DNA from: Candidatus Tanganyikabacteria bacterium
Lineage (GTDB): Bacteria > Cyanobacteriota > Sericytochromatia > S15B-MN24 > VGJW01
Direction: 5' to 3'
Length of the DNA stretch: 64,000 nucleotides
Assembly (NCBI GenBank): GCA_016867265.1
Contig: VGJW01000001.1
Coordinates: forward strand, 157,434 to 221,433
The first letter of the stretch is position 1; the number at the start of each line of letters is the position of its first letter. Below, piece after piece: positions 52,108 to 60,314 of the stretch. The translations under genes were made by a program, and so were the position numbers. The notes beneath the pieces were generated by a model that saw only the letters and a program-made list of their open reading frames with translations, had not been told where the DNA came from and ran no database searches.

Positions 52108-53122
52108 GCCACGGCTCGGGGAAAGCCGTTCGCCACGACCGCGTCAGTGCGAGGAAGCTGTCCTGCGAAAGCATGAACCTCGGCTCCTCCATGTCTGGCA
52201 GCCTGTCCGGCTCGGTGCCGCCAAGGCCATCAAGCGTGGCCAGCACCGATCGCGCGAGGGCTTCAGGGGCGTAGCCGCCCTCGAGCACGGCCAGAAGGGG
52301 GACGGTACCCGTTCTGTCACGGCACCATGAGGCCAGCATGGCGGCGAACTGGTGATAGGTTCGCGCCTCGAGCGAGAGTCGGCCGAGCGGGTCCTCATGG
52401 TGGGCATCGTAGCCCGCCGAGACCAGCACGATCTCGGGGGTCTGGCGCGTCAGCCAAGGCAGCACCAGACGCCGGACGACCTCGAGATAGGCCTCGTGTC
52501 CGGTACGGGAAGGTATGCCAAGGTTGCGCAAGCGGCCGCCGTCCACGTCCCCGGTCGGGCCCGTGCCGGGCCAGTGGCCGTCCTGATGCAACGACAGGAA
52601 GCTGACTTCGGGCCACGCGCTGACAAGATCCTGCGTGCCGTTGCCGTGGTGGACATCCCAGTCCACGATGGCGATCCGCCGTGCACCCCTATCAATGGCC
52701 GCGCGCGCAGCAACGGCGACATGGTTGATCAGGCAAAAGCCCATTGCCCGGGCCCTGCCGGCGTGGTGGCCGGGCGGACGCCCAGCGATGAAGGCCGGTG
52801 TCCCCTCAAGGACGTGGTCAAGCGCATCCAGAGCTGAGCCCGATGCGGCCAAGGCGACCTCTAGGCTTCGGGGACCCACCCAAGTATCGGCGTCCAGCGA
52901 CCCGCCGCCTGCGTTGCAGAGGGCGGCCAAATCGCTCAGGTACGTGGCGTCGTGGACCTCCCGGACGGCTTCCAACCCCGTCTCGACAGGATCCTTCAGG
53001 ATGATGCCGGGATGCCGCTCGAGCACTTCGTACAGGCGCGTCCAGCGCCCGGCATGCTCGGGGTGATGCTCCGGTGTCGGATGATGGCCGAAGACAGGGC
53101 CCGAGTAGACAATCGGCTTCAT
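51914..53122 (-). CDS. Histone-deacetylase-like zinc amidohydrolase
   Basis: A 402-residue member of the HDAC/AcuC/acetylpolyamine amidohydrolase family. Zn-dependent hydrolysis of acetyl groups is the family reaction; the substrate here is unknown. Active-site motifs are GRPPGHHAGRARAMGFCLIN, IVDWDVHHGNGTQDL, VLVSAGYDAHHEDPLGRLSL and LAVLEGGYAPEAL (catalytic Tyr). The D-H-D zinc ligands are present. Its start overlaps the coiled-coil gene stop (ATGA), so they are coupled. After about residue 335 the frame continues 194 bp into the TPR gene on the other strand; that Ala/Pro-rich tail is not conserved-looking, and the real stop may have been lost. Confidence 0.88.
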   Translation of the reverse strand: MKPIVYSGPVFGHHPTPEHHPEHAGRWTRLYEVLERHPGIILKDPVETGLEAVREVHDATYLSDLAALCNAGGGSLDADTWVGPRSLEVALAASGSALDALDHVLEGTPAFIAGRPPGHHAGRARAMGFCLINHVAVAARAAIDRGARRIAIVDWDVHHGNGTQDLVSAWPEVSFLSLHQDGHWPGTGPTGDVDGGRLRNLGIPSRTGHEAYLEVVRRLVLPWLTRQTPEIVLVSAGYDAHHEDPLGRLSLEARTYHQFAAMLASWCRDRTGTVPLLAVLEGGYAPEALARSVLATLDGLGGTEPDRLPDMEEPRFMLSQDSFLALTRSWRTAFPEPWLSAAGSGNGGQGPDDGADLAPAPPSPPPRAMPSDWPPARDDQAQAAGHDAAPPQPTPGDHYGGG

Positions 53123-54234
53123 GCCGGGGGTGCCTGCCGGGCTGCCGCCGTTCCCGAGAGATGCCGCTCGATGGCGTCCAGCCTCTTGGCCAGCCGTGCC
53201 GCCTGCTGCTTCGTCTCGGCCTGCAACCTGGCGAGGGCTTCGTCCTGGGCTGCTCCGGCGGCTCCTGCGGATTGGATGGCATCCTGCGCGAGGCGCCAGG
53301 TCTGGAAGGTCTCCTTGAGGTCCTTGAGCCCTACCTGCTGCTGGCCAAGGCCGGCCGAGAGCGCCGCCAACTGGCCGGAGCGTACGCTGTCGTCGACCTC
53401 CTCACGCAAGGCAGCCACGAGGTCCAGCAGGGATGCAAGGCGCTCGTCCATGGCCGAAGACCACTCCCGCATCCGCTCGTCCAGACGCTTCATCGCGTCC
53501 TGACGCAAGCGATCGGCTCGTTCCAGGGCATCGAGGCGATCCGTGACCCGAGCCAACTGCTCCAGCTTCTCGGGGAGCGTCAGGAGGACCTCCTTGGCGC
53601 CTGTGAGGGTGGTGTCCCAGCGCGCCAAGCGGTCTTCCATCGCCTGGACGCGGTTGCCCGTGTCGTTGGCCAGGATGCGCAGCGCGTCCTCGCGGCGGGC
53701 GTTTTCGGCCTCGAAGGCAGCGACCGTTCGCAGCAAGGCGGGCAACCCGGTCTCTTCATCCTCGATGCGGGTGACGGCTTCGGCAACCTGCCCAAGCACC
53801 CGGCGATCCGCCTCGGCCGCTTCAGCTGCCTCGACAAGCGGCACAAGTGCCTCGGCCATCGTCTGCTCGATCTCCGGGCGCTGGCCGATGGCCTCGGCAG
53901 CCAGGCTCTCGGCGGCGTCGATGCGCGCCCCCAGACGCTGGACAGTCTCGTGGGCCAAACCCTCGGGACCATGGGCCAACTCCTCGAGGTTGGCCAGGCG
54001 ATCGCGCAGGTCGACAAGCACGGGGCTCAGGCCATCGGCCATGGAAGCAGCACCCCACGCCGTGGTCAGCAAGACCTCCTGCAGCAGCTCAGCCATCCTG
54101 TCCGCCGTCTGGGAAGCTTCGCGACGAACTTTCCATTCCAGGTCGAAGACGGCCCGACGCAGTGCCGGAAAGGCATCCGCATCGCGCCTGGATGTTTCCG
54201 GGGCCGAGGGTTCTTCTGGATGGTCCGTGGTCAC
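53119..54234 (-). CDS. Long coiled-coil protein
   Basis: A 371-residue protein, almost entirely helical with heptad spacing: LRDRLANLEELAHGPEGLAH, IEDEETGLPALLRTVAAFEA, RREDALRILANDTGNRVQAM, KLEQLARVTDRLDALERADR, ERMREWSSAMDERLASLLDL and LQAETKQQAARLAKRLDAIE. GTG 54234 is chosen because GGGAGG lies 5 nt upstream; the longer frame to 54681 reads across mnmA. No membrane helix is seen. It may be a scaffold, an apolipoprotein-like surface binder or a chromosome-organising protein. The overlap with the deacetylase start suggests a shared function. Confidence 0.65.
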   Translation of the reverse strand: MTTDHPEEPSAPETSRRDADAFPALRRAVFDLEWKVRREASQTADRMAELLQEVLLTTAWGAASMADGLSPVLVDLRDRLANLEELAHGPEGLAHETVQRLGARIDAAESLAAEAIGQRPEIEQTMAEALVPLVEAAEAAEADRRVLGQVAEAVTRIEDEETGLPALLRTVAAFEAENARREDALRILANDTGNRVQAMEDRLARWDTTLTGAKEVLLTLPEKLEQLARVTDRLDALERADRLRQDAMKRLDERMREWSSAMDERLASLLDLVAALREEVDDSVRSGQLAALSAGLGQQQVGLKDLKETFQTWRLAQDAIQSAGAAGAAQDEALARLQAETKQQAARLAKRLDAIERHLSGTAAARQAPPA

Positions 54235-54312
54235 GTCCGCCTCCCGGCCGGATCGGCCCCGAGCTCTGGTACCATGCCATTCTAGCGGGGTCCGCCATGT
54301 TTGCCCCGTGCC

Positions 54313-55383
54313 ATGGTTCACCAGATGCGCATCGCGGTAGGTCTCAGCGGCGGGGTCGACAGCTCCTTGGCCGCTGCCCGGCTCGTGGCCGAGGGTCATG
54401 AGGTCGTGGGCGTGACCATGGTCATCTGGCCCGATTCGTCGTGCTGTGGCGCCGAGGCCATCGCGGACGCCTCGGCATTGGCGTCGCGCCTGGGCATCCA
54501 GCATCTCAAGCTTGACCTGATGGAACAGTTCAAGGCCGAGGTCGTGGACCCCTTCCTCGAGACCTATGCCGACGGCCGGACGCCCAATCCTTGTCCGACG
54601 TGCAACGAGCGGCTCAAGTTCGACCACATGTGGCAGGCCGCGCGTGCCGAGACGGGTGCCGAATACCTGGCCACCGGCCACTATGCCCGGGTCGCTCAGG
54701 ACCCCGTGACCGGACGCTGGCAGTTGCGCTCGGGCGTCGACCCCCGCAAGGACCAGGCCTACATGCTGTGGCGCCTATCGCAGGACCAGCTTTCCCGCCT
54801 GATCACGCCGCTCGGGTCGATGACCAAGGAGGAGACCCGCCGGGAAGCCAAGGCGCTGGGCCTCGACGTCGCGGACAAGCCCGACAGCCAAGACCTGTGC
54901 TTCACGTCGCAGGACCTGTCCGGCTTCCTGGCGCGGCACCTGCCCGAGCATGAGCGTCCCGGTCCCATCGTCGATCTCTCGGGCCAGGTCTTGGGCGCGC
55001 ACAAGGGGACGACGCACTATACCGTGGGGCAGCGCAAGGGGCTCGGCGTCGCGGCACCCACGCCGCTCTACGTCCTGGATGTCTTGCCGGCCGAGGGCCG
55101 TCTTGTCGTCGGTACGCGCGAACAGACGCTCGTGCGGGGCTTTGGCGTGGAGGACGTGCGCTGGGTTTCCGTGACCGAGCCGGCTGGAGTGGTGTCGTTG
55201 TCGGTCCGCATCCGGCACGGTGGGGACCTGCACGCCGCCACGCTCGTGCTCTCCGGTTCAGGCGGGAGGGTTGAGCTCGAGGCCGCGATTCCCGGCGTGG
55301 CGCCCGGGCAGTACGCCGTGTTCCACGACGGGGATCTGGTGCTCGGTGGCGGCACCATCACCCGGGATGTCCTCAGGGCCTAG
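54313..55383 (+). CDS. mnmA: tRNA-specific 2-thiouridylase MnmA
   Basis: Thiolates U34 of tRNA-Lys, -Glu and -Gln. The 356-residue protein has the ATP PP-loop GLSGGVDSSLAA, PNPCPTCNERLKFDHMW with a nucleophilic Cys, QAYMLWRLSQDQLSRLITPL, KPDSQDLCFTSQDLSGFL with the second catalytic Cys, and YTVGQRKGLGVA. I chose ATG 54313; TTG 54301 and ATG 54325 are alternatives and none has a good ribosome binding site. It is a stand-alone plus-strand gene whose 3' end overlaps the convergent RelA/SpoT-like gene by 126 bp. Confidence 0.95.
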   Translation: MVHQMRIAVGLSGGVDSSLAAARLVAEGHEVVGVTMVIWPDSSCCGAEAIADASALASRLGIQHLKLDLMEQFKAEVVDPFLETYADGRTPNPCPTCNERLKFDHMWQAARAETGAEYLATGHYARVAQDPVTGRWQLRSGVDPRKDQAYMLWRLSQDQLSRLITPLGSMTKEETRREAKALGLDVADKPDSQDLCFTSQDLSGFLARHLPEHERPGPIVDLSGQVLGAHKGTTHYTVGQRKGLGVAAPTPLYVLDVLPAEGRLVVGTREQTLVRGFGVEDVRWVSVTEPAGVVSLSVRIRHGGDLHAATLVLSGSGGRVELEAAIPGVAPGQYAVFHDGDLVLGGGTITRDVLRA

Positions 55384-56448
55384 GGCCTTCGCCCAGGGAA
55401 AGACCCGACGCCTCGCGTCCTCGCGCTGGCGCTCGCGATACTCCTCGTGGCTGGCGCGTCCTTTCTGGCTTTCCTCCCACGACTGCACGTCCATGATCTG
55501 GACCTCGAACGGAAAGAAGAATCGCTCGACTCGCCCGTCGTTTTCCCGACGGACAAGCAACCTCGCCGTGAACTGGATGGCCCGGCGATCGGCATCCGAG
55601 AAGGGGTTGCGCCGACGTGCCGGGGGCAGGTCGGGCGCTTGCGCGTAGGCCCGGAGCCTGTGGTCGAAGGTCTCGAGGTCGATGTGGCCGGCCTCGAGGT
55701 CATGCCAGAGGGCAGCTTGATGCAGTTCGAGGCCATCGAGGTCGATCAGCGAGTTGTGACTGCGGCTGGGCTTGACATTGGGGAACGGCACGACGTGGTG
55801 GTCCCTGAGGAAGCGCACGACCTCCAGGGCCTCAACCTTGGTGCGGGTCACGATGCGAACGCCCAGGTGGTCGTAGATCTCCTCGGCGACGTTGTCCTTC
55901 TTGCACAGCAGCTTGAGCAGCAGGCTGTTCCAGGGCTTGCCCGACTTGAACCAGATGGCGTCCAAGGGAATCCCGCCCAGCCAGGTCTGGCCTGATTCTT
56001 CCCGGAGATGCTCGCGGAACCGGCCCTCGACCTGAGCGAGGGCATCCGTCACCTTGTCGCGACCCGGCAGGAAGAGGGCATGGGCCACGGCGTGGGCGAC
56101 GCGCAAGACCGAGCAGGACCAGAAACGCATGGGGTCGGTCAGCCTGCTGGCCGACAAGAGCAAGGCCACGGGGCGATCGGGTAACTCGGCGGGCAGGCCA
56201 TCCAGGCCGCGCCACGGCAGGAGGACCTCTGCCATGAACTGCCGGGAAAGGGGCAGGATCCGAGCCAACTCGGCGCGATCCCCATCATTGTCGGGGTCCA
56301 GGCCATAGCCCGCGAGGAAGGCCTTGGCCGCCGCTTCATCCGGAAGATCGAGCCGCGGCAGGTCGATGGCCGACCCCCCGGAGACCATGGCTCCCAGCGA
56401 AGACCAGTCCGAGGCCCTGAAGCCCGATACGGTGTCCGACTTGGTCAC
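55258..56448 (-). CDS. Divergent RelA/SpoT-like nucleotidyltransferase-fold protein
   Basis: A 396-residue protein that I connect to the uncharacterised TIGR04552-type group. Several stretches echo RelA/SpoT synthetases: KKDNVAEEIYDHLGVRIVTR (like the DxxGxR substrate strand), KPSRSHNSLIDLDG (at the KPNGYxSLH position) and FFFPFEVQIMDVQSWEESQK (like EVQIRT). The canonical catalytic residues are not all recognisable, so it may bind nucleotide without making (p)ppGpp. GTG 56448 has GGAGGTG immediately upstream. The tail beyond about residue 355 overlaps the antisense mnmA end and is probably extra. The fold assignment is inference. Confidence 0.6.
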   Translation of the reverse strand: MTKSDTVSGFRASDWSSLGAMVSGGSAIDLPRLDLPDEAAAKAFLAGYGLDPDNDGDRAELARILPLSRQFMAEVLLPWRGLDGLPAELPDRPVALLLSASRLTDPMRFWSCSVLRVAHAVAHALFLPGRDKVTDALAQVEGRFREHLREESGQTWLGGIPLDAIWFKSGKPWNSLLLKLLCKKDNVAEEIYDHLGVRIVTRTKVEALEVVRFLRDHHVVPFPNVKPSRSHNSLIDLDGLELHQAALWHDLEAGHIDLETFDHRLRAYAQAPDLPPARRRNPFSDADRRAIQFTARLLVRRENDGRVERFFFPFEVQIMDVQSWEESQKGRASHEEYRERQREDARRRVFPWAKALGPEDIPGDGAATEHQIPVVEHGVLPGRHAGNRGLELNPPA

Positions 56449-56512
56449 GGGTCACCTCCACGGCATCGTGGCCCCTCGGCCGAAAGCTAGCACGTGGTAG
56501 ACGAAGGGTCAA

Positions 56513-57085
56513 TCAGGTCCTGAGGCGCGTCTTGAGCGCCCGGACCTCTTGCCCGTCGAGCCGCCGGAAGGCTCCGGGCTCGAGCGTTCCCAGATGAAGG
56601 CCCGCGACCTCGACCCGGATCAACCGCAGGCAAGGCAGGCCGACGGCCGCAAGCATTCTCCGGACCTGCCGGTTGCGGCCCTCGCGCAGGCTCACCTCGA
56701 CCCAAGTGGTCGGAACGTTGCGGCGGAAACGAATCGGCTTTTCCCGAGGGTGCCAGACGGGCTGGGGGTCGATGATCGCAAGCGTCGCCGCTCGGGTCGG
56801 TGTGCCGTCGAGAAGGATGCCGTCCGCAAACTGCCGGATGGCTGACGCGGCAATCTCGCCCTCGACCTGGGCCTGATAGCGCTTGAGGTGGCCATGGCGG
56901 GGATGGGTCAGGCGGTGGGCGAACCACGGCTCGTCCGTCAGGACGAGCAGGCCTTCCGAGTCCTGATCGAGGCGTCCTGCGGGATAGACCTCAGGTACCG
57001 GGACGTGGTCGGCAAGGGTGAGCCTGCCATCCCCCCCGGAAAACTGACAAAGCGTGCCCCACGGCTTGTGCAGCAGGATGATCAC
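56513..57085 (-). CDS. RsuA/RluE-family 23S rRNA pseudouridine synthase
   Basis: A 190-residue pseudouridine synthase. GTG 57085 overlaps the upstream stop (GTGA) and gives MIILLHKPWGTLCQFSGG. Motifs are YPAGRLDQDSEGLLVLTDE with the catalytic Asp, HGHLKRYQAQVEGE, and SLREGRNRQVRRMLAAVGLP. The short form without an N-terminal S4 domain matches the RluE (U2457) type. It lies in a minus-strand run with the kinase and GNAT genes upstream. The exact target uridine is not certain. Confidence 0.9.
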   Translation of the reverse strand: MIILLHKPWGTLCQFSGGDGRLTLADHVPVPEVYPAGRLDQDSEGLLVLTDEPWFAHRLTHPRHGHLKRYQAQVEGEIAASAIRQFADGILLDGTPTRAATLAIIDPQPVWHPREKPIRFRRNVPTTWVEVSLREGRNRQVRRMLAAVGLPCLRLIRVEVAGLHLGTLEPGAFRRLDGQEVRALKTRLRT

Positions 57086-58116
57086 GCGAGTCGCCCTCGC
57101 CAATCGCGGCCTTCAGGGCCTGTCCACCAGCGAAGCATCGCGAGGCTCCCGCTGAGGAAAGGCAAGCCGTCCGCGATGCGGCCGAACTGTGCCATCTGCC
57201 GGGCTCTTCTAAAGGCCCCGCCCACGCGCCCCAAAACGACCATCGGGACCAAGGCGCCGGCATCAGGCCGGGCCCGGGTTGCCGACCAGCCCTCGATGAG
57301 CAGGCGGGCGACTTCCGGCCTGGGATCCCCACCTGCGGTCAGGACCGGCCAAGGGAAGGCCAGGGCCGCCACGGCCAGGGCCAGATCGAGCCCCTCGGGC
57401 CCCGTCGTCCAGCCTTCGAAGTCAAACAGGCAGCTGACGGCCCCGGCGGCAAACAGCATGTTGCGCGGCAGGGGGTCGCCGTGATGCCAGCACTCCGGGC
57501 CGCCGGGCCAGGGGTGGTCGGCCAGCAACGTTTGCACCAGGGGACGCGCCTCGGCCCACGCTGCCCGCAAGTGAGGAAGGCCATCGGGAACGGGGCCGAC
57601 CACGCTTGCGTCACCTGCCAGCCAGGACGTGTCGGCCCAGACGCCCGGCTCGGCGACCGGACGATGGGCTGCCTTGGTGGGACGATGGTGGGCGACCTCT
57701 CCGAGCATCTTGCCCAAGGCCAGGGCATGGGCGGCATGCACCAGGGGGGCGAAGGGATTCCTGTCGGCATAGGGGTCCTCGCCGGTGCCGGCCACCCAGG
57801 CATCGAGGAGCAACCCGCTGCCCTCTGCCCACGGCGCGCCGTCGAGGCCGGCCAAGGACCGCGGGATGGGCAAGCCCCTCTCCCGCAGGTGGTCGGCAGC
57901 ATGGTGCGCTCCGTCGCGACCAGTAGGGCCCACCGCGCCAAGCGGTCGCCACTTCACGAAGACCATGCCGCATGCCGGAGAGCGCCAGCGCCAGACGTGG
58001 CTGTTGGCCAGTCGCCTGGGTGCTCCTGCGGGTGTGGCTTTCGCGAGATCCGGAAAGCAGCCCCGGATGAAGGCATCGGGCCGGGTGGCGAAGCGGGCGG
58101 GCCTCACGGGAATCAC
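57082..58116 (-). CDS. Aminoglycoside/choline-kinase-like phosphotransferase
   Basis: A 344-residue APH-fold protein. The catalytic loop is WHHGDPLPRNMLFAAG (HGDxxxxN Brenner motif) and the metal motif is LFDFEGW, with DFE in place of the usual DxD. GMVFVKWRP near the N-terminus is the ATP-binding lysine strand. GTG 58116 overlaps the GNAT stop (GTGA); ATG 58146 is a possible alternative start. Members phosphorylate antibiotics, homoserine, choline or sugar alcohols; this one cannot be assigned. It is coupled to the pseudouridine synthase downstream. Confidence 0.78.
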   Translation of the reverse strand: MIPVRPARFATRPDAFIRGCFPDLAKATPAGAPRRLANSHVWRWRSPACGMVFVKWRPLGAVGPTGRDGAHHAADHLRERGLPIPRSLAGLDGAPWAEGSGLLLDAWVAGTGEDPYADRNPFAPLVHAAHALALGKMLGEVAHHRPTKAAHRPVAEPGVWADTSWLAGDASVVGPVPDGLPHLRAAWAEARPLVQTLLADHPWPGGPECWHHGDPLPRNMLFAAGAVSCLFDFEGWTTGPEGLDLALAVAALAFPWPVLTAGGDPRPEVARLLIEGWSATRARPDAGALVPMVVLGRVGGAFRRARQMAQFGRIADGLPFLSGSLAMLRWWTGPEGRDWRGRLA

Positions 58117-59057
58117 GGTCGCAGGACCAGCGCGCGCCTGGACCATCGCCACCTGGGCGAGAATCCGAAGGCACCATAGAAGGCCGTGAGGGTGGTCCAG
58201 TCGATGACCGTCGCGCGGGCGTCTTCGGACCGCAGCATGTCGAGGCCCGTGTCCATCAGGGCGTAACCGAGACCCTTGCCCCGCCAGGCTCGGTCTACCC
58301 CGAGGGGGCCCATGGCCGCGGGATGCTTCAAGGCCCCCTGCCAACGCCACGTCCAGTCGGCACCCGGCAGATGCAGCAAACCGAAGGCCACGGGCTGCCC
58401 GTCCGAGCGTCCGAGCAGCAGCCGGCTGCCGGGCCACCTGCCCGCGAGGGTATCGGCCGCCTCAAGCGGCCAACGACCGGGAAACTGGGCTTCCAGCCAC
58501 GCGATGGCCATCGCGGCATCGGCAGCGTCGGCCACAGCCCACGTTACCTCCGGGGTCGGCCTCGCGGGCGACCATCGCGCGACCTGCAAATCGTCCGTAA
58601 CCATGTCCCATGTCTCTCCGGCATCCGCGAAGCCCTGGTCCAGGAGCCAATCGGAAAGGGCGCAGTGCGCAGCCGGCAAGCCGGGCCAGAGATGGGCCAG
58701 GCCCCCTCCGGACCACACCCTTCGTGCTCCGGACTGCTCCAGCCACCGGCGCGCCTCATGCCACACCCGGTCCAGTGCCGGACGCCCACGGGTGTCGTCC
58801 ATCTGGGCTGCCAGCATCCGGAGTGCGGCATCACCTCCAGGCAAGGTTTCGACCTCGAGCCACGCCAGTAACGGTCCCTCCGAAGCCCTGGCGTCGAAGC
58901 GGATGCGTTCGCCGCCGCCGGCCGGAGCGCCTGCGTATGCCATGGGCATCGGGGCCTCGGGCAACGGCCAGATGCCTGACCACGCCTCCAAGGCGATAGC
59001 CCGATGTTCCGTACCGGGTGGGCTATCCGCCGCGTGGCGGGAGACGGATGCTACCAT
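58113..59057 (-). CDS. GNAT-family N-acetyltransferase, two-domain
   Basis: A 314-residue protein. The C-terminal GNAT fold is clear: GPLGVDRAWRGKGLGYALMD contains the Q/RxxGxG/A acetyl-CoA motif (RAWRGKGLG), and LTAFYGAFGFSPRWRW is the usual last strand. The N-terminal half (LDRVWHEARRWLEQSGARRV, FADAGETWDMVTDDLQVARW) resembles a second, degenerate GNAT unit. ATG 59057 is chosen; the divergent ABC operon starts only 9 bp away, so a start nearer 58940 (MPMAYAG) is possible. The acceptor is unknown. Confidence 0.78.
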   Translation of the reverse strand: MVASVSRHAADSPPGTEHRAIALEAWSGIWPLPEAPMPMAYAGAPAGGGERIRFDARASEGPLLAWLEVETLPGGDAALRMLAAQMDDTRGRPALDRVWHEARRWLEQSGARRVWSGGGLAHLWPGLPAAHCALSDWLLDQGFADAGETWDMVTDDLQVARWSPARPTPEVTWAVADAADAAMAIAWLEAQFPGRWPLEAADTLAGRWPGSRLLLGRSDGQPVAFGLLHLPGADWTWRWQGALKHPAAMGPLGVDRAWRGKGLGYALMDTGLDMLRSEDARATVIDWTTLTAFYGAFGFSPRWRWSRRALVLRP

Positions 59058-59066
59058 GGGCTCGCC

Positions 59067-60314
59067 ATGCCCCGTCCCGCCCGATCGCGCGCCTTGCTCG
59101 CCCTGACGAGCCTCATGGCGGCCGTTCTGGTCGCGTGCGCTCCTGCCCACAGCACGGCGCTGCGGTTCAGTACTTGGGGATCCCTCGACGAAATCGCCAC
59201 GCTGCGGCCGATCCTCGAGGCCTTCACCCGCAAGGAAGGGGTCCCGGTCGAACTCATCCACATCCCCGATGAGTATGCCCACAAGTTGCGCCTGATGGTG
59301 GTCGGCGGCACGGTCCCGGACGTGATGTTCATGTCGAACGAGGCACTGCCGGGGTTCGCCCGAAAGGGCGTGCTGGCGGACCTCGCACTGCGTCTGGCCA
59401 AGGACGGCCAACTGCGGGAGCGGGACTTCTTCCCTCAGGTCCTCGATGCCATGCGTTGGAAGGGCACGCTCCACGGACTGCCGCGCGACCTCTCCAACCT
59501 GGTCGTTTTCTACAACAAGGACCTCTTCGATGAGGCGGGTGTGCCCTATCCCAAGCCCGGCTGGACGATGGCCGATCTCCAGCGTATCGCCCCGAAGCTG
59601 ACGGTGCCCGGCAAGCGGTGGGCCATCGGCTTCCAGCCCAATCCGCTCATCTGGACGCCCTGGGTGTGGTCGCACGGCGGCGATATCGTGGACGCGTCGA
59701 TGACCCGCTGCACACTCGGGGACCCGGCAGCCCGCGAGGGCCTTCAGGTCTACCTCGACCTGCGTCACAGGCAGCACGTGGCCCCGTCCGACAAGGACAC
59801 GGGCAATGCCCGGATGACGCAATTGTTCGCAACGGGCAAGCTGGCGATGTTCGTCTACGGCCGCTGGGCCGTGCCGGGCTACCGGCGGAAGATCAAGTTC
59901 AACTGGGATGTCACGACCTTTCCTGCGGGTCCCGCGGGCAGTGTCGTCGATACCGATGCCTCGGGCTGGGCGATGTCGGCGCGCACCCGTCAGCCGGAAG
60001 CCGCCTGGAAGCTGATTCGCCACCTGGCCAGCCGCGAGAGCATCGAGGCGTTCACGCGGTCGGGCCTGATCGTGCCCTCACGCCCCGACGTCGCCTATGG
60101 GCCGGCCTTCCTGTCCGGCTCCCCGGCAGGCAGCAGGGTCTTCCTCGATGTCATCGCCAAGGGGCGACCGACACGCGTGCCTCCGGCCTACGACGAGATT
60201 ACCTGGGAGCTCATCGACGGCCTGGGGCCGATGTGGACGGGCGAAGAGTCTCTCGACGAGGCCTTGCCGCCGGTCATCAAGCGGGTGGATGCCTTGCTGG
60301 CCGAGGTGCGGTGA
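59067..60314 (+). CDS. Carbohydrate ABC transporter substrate-binding lipoprotein
   Basis: A 415-residue family 1 solute-binding protein. The signal MPRPARSRALLALTSLMAAV is followed by the lipobox at VAC. Motifs typical of sugar binders are LRFSTWGSLDEIATLRPILE, VVGGTVPDVMFMSN, LVVFYNKDLFDEAGVPYPK with PGWTMADL, and FATGKLAMFVYGRWAVPGYR. Its stop overlaps the first permease start (GTGA). The ligand is probably a maltose-, trehalose- or glycerol-phosphate-type carbohydrate. No ATPase gene is in the operon, so a shared MsiK/UgpC-type ATPase elsewhere is needed. Confidence 0.92.
   Translation: MPRPARSRALLALTSLMAAVLVACAPAHSTALRFSTWGSLDEIATLRPILEAFTRKEGVPVELIHIPDEYAHKLRLMVVGGTVPDVMFMSNEALPGFARKGVLADLALRLAKDGQLRERDFFPQVLDAMRWKGTLHGLPRDLSNLVVFYNKDLFDEAGVPYPKPGWTMADLQRIAPKLTVPGKRWAIGFQPNPLIWTPWVWSHGGDIVDASMTRCTLGDPAAREGLQVYLDLRHRQHVAPSDKDTGNARMTQLFATGKLAMFVYGRWAVPGYRRKIKFNWDVTTFPAGPAGSVVDTDASGWAMSARTRQPEAAWKLIRHLASRESIEAFTRSGLIVPSRPDVAYGPAFLSGSPAGSRVFLDVIAKGRPTRVPPAYDEITWELIDGLGPMWTGEESLDEALPPVIKRVDALLAEVR

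Noticed and set aside
53119..54681. Long upstream extension of the coiled-coil gene (520 residues)
   Set aside because: The first ~150 codons are antisense to mnmA. GTG 54234 with GGGAGG is a better start.
57082..58437. 451-residue form of the phosphotransferase
   Set aside because: The first 100 residues overlap the GNAT gene and are not protein-like. A GTGA overlap start at 58116 fits.
58113..60023. 636-residue form of the GNAT protein
   Set aside because: The N-terminal half is antisense to the sugar-binding protein gene. The GNAT region begins after about 59057.
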